DNA from: Nitrospira lenta
GTDB taxonomy: Bacteria > Nitrospirota > Nitrospiria > Nitrospirales > Nitrospiraceae
DNA length: 44,404 nt
Direction: 5' to 3'
Assembly (NCBI GenBank): GCA_945905765.1
Contig: CAMDPZ010000011.1
Location: 1-44,404 of the forward strand
The position numbers and the translations under genes are program-made. Shown piece after piece: positions 43,898 to 44,404 of the stretch (position 1 is the first letter of the stretch; the number at the start of each line of letters is the position of its first letter). The notes beneath the pieces are model-generated. The model was not told where the DNA came from, did no database searches, and saw only the letters and a program-made list of their open reading frames with translations.

Positions 43898-44404
43898 CTA
43901 AATCAAGTTCACCTTCTGCTCGCCCTGCGCCTGCTTTCCCGCCAAATAGGAGAGCTTATTCAGTGCATTCAGATAGGCCCGCGCCGAAGCCATAATGATA
44001 TCCGTATCCGCCCCATGGCCTGACACGGTGCGGCCCTCTTCCTGCACCCGGACCGAGACTTCGCCTTGCGCATCAGTCCCTCCCGTGATCGCCTTGACGG
44101 CATACATGAGGAGCGTGCTCTTCGTCTGCGTGATGGCGGCAATCGTCCGATAAATGGCATCCACCGGCCCGTCGCCGGTTCCAGTCTGCGTGACGGTCCG
44201 TCCGTCGAACTCGAGTTCGACCGTGGCGGTCGGCACCTGATCCGTCCCGCTGGCCACATGGAACGACTTCAAGGTGATCCGATCGGCCATTTTGGCCAGT
44301 TCTTCGGAGACAATGACTTCGAGGTCCTCTTCGTAGATCTCTTTCTTCTGATCGGCCAGCTTCTTGAACCGCTCGAACGCGCGATTGACCTCCTCGTCCG
44401 AGAG
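43898..44404 (-). CDS. leuA: 2-Isopropylmalate synthase, C-terminal part (runs off the window)
   Basis: First committed enzyme of leucine synthesis. Only the last 169 residues are present. They form the end of the linker (LSDEEVNRAFERFKKLADQKKEIYEEDL, in part) and the LeuA regulatory dimer domain with VELEFDGRTVTQTGTGDGPVDAIYRTI and SVRVQEEGRTVSGHGADTDIIMASARAYLNALNKL (short blocks), which binds leucine for feedback inhibition. The catalytic TIM barrel lies outside. The frame is continuous to base 44404. Confidence 0.95.
   Translation of the reverse strand, partial: LSDEEVNRAFERFKKLADQKKEIYEEDLEVIVSEELAKMADRITLKSFHVASGTDQVPTATVELEFDGRTVTQTGTGDGPVDAIYRTIAAITQTKSTLLMYAVKAITGGTDAQGEVSVRVQEEGRTVSGHGADTDIIMASARAYLNALNKLSYLAGKQAQGEQKVNLI

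Overview
The window (GC-rich, densely coded) reads as chromosomal DNA of a Gram-negative bacterium, most likely a Nitrospira-like member of the Nitrospirota. The reasons are the outer-membrane and TonB components, the thiC plus His-type Thi4 thiamine route, the mreBCD-mrdA-rodA-rng order, and families of long palindromic intergenic repeats that I associate with such genomes. The taxonomic call is inference; no rRNA or tRNA gene is present to anchor it.

Layout. 1-2.8 kb: 5' part of ileS and nadA on the minus strand. 2.9-8.2 kb: a plus-strand run of TPP-riboswitch-controlled thiC, a sulfide-dependent-type Thi4, a TPR protein, a degenerate receiver-domain protein and ygfZ. 8.3-14 kb: an accessory stretch of small or orphan genes (a 160-aa unknown, a CBU_0592-like membrane protein, a 79-aa Cys-rich protein, a SnoaL-like protein, an EamA transporter, an M32 carboxypeptidase, a Panacea/YwgA-like protein) separated by two families of hairpin repeats, one copy nested inside another. 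14.1-20.2 kb: an iron-uptake block, fur, an Fe(III) ABC transporter (fbpABC/futABC) and exbB-exbD-tonB.

20.2-25.2 kb: the most interesting region. apbE (flavin transferase) and a BamE-like lipoprotein run leftwards. Running rightwards are a 59-aa Com-like zinc protein, a porin, a lipoprotein, an FMN-binding-domain protein with an SGAT flavinylation motif, and a four-helix membrane protein with several histidines. Between the two arms lie a perfect 7-bp operator-like palindrome, a TTGACA promoter and a candidate Fur box. I read this as an iron-responsive, ApbE-flavinylated extracytoplasmic electron-transfer or metal-reduction module beside the iron-uptake genes. The individual genes are well supported; the system-level function is inference.

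25.3-36.6 kb: housekeeping genes on the minus strand: topA, dprA, rng and the rod-shape block RDD-mreB-mreC-mreD-mrdA-rodA. 36.8 kb: a lone SurA/PpiD N-terminal-domain protein on the plus strand. 37.6-44.4 kb: a tightly packed minus-strand block of leuA (partial), a cupin, leuB, an NHL-repeat protein, asd, a DUF2905 protein, spoIID and queA, with 1- or 4-bp overlaps between the last four.
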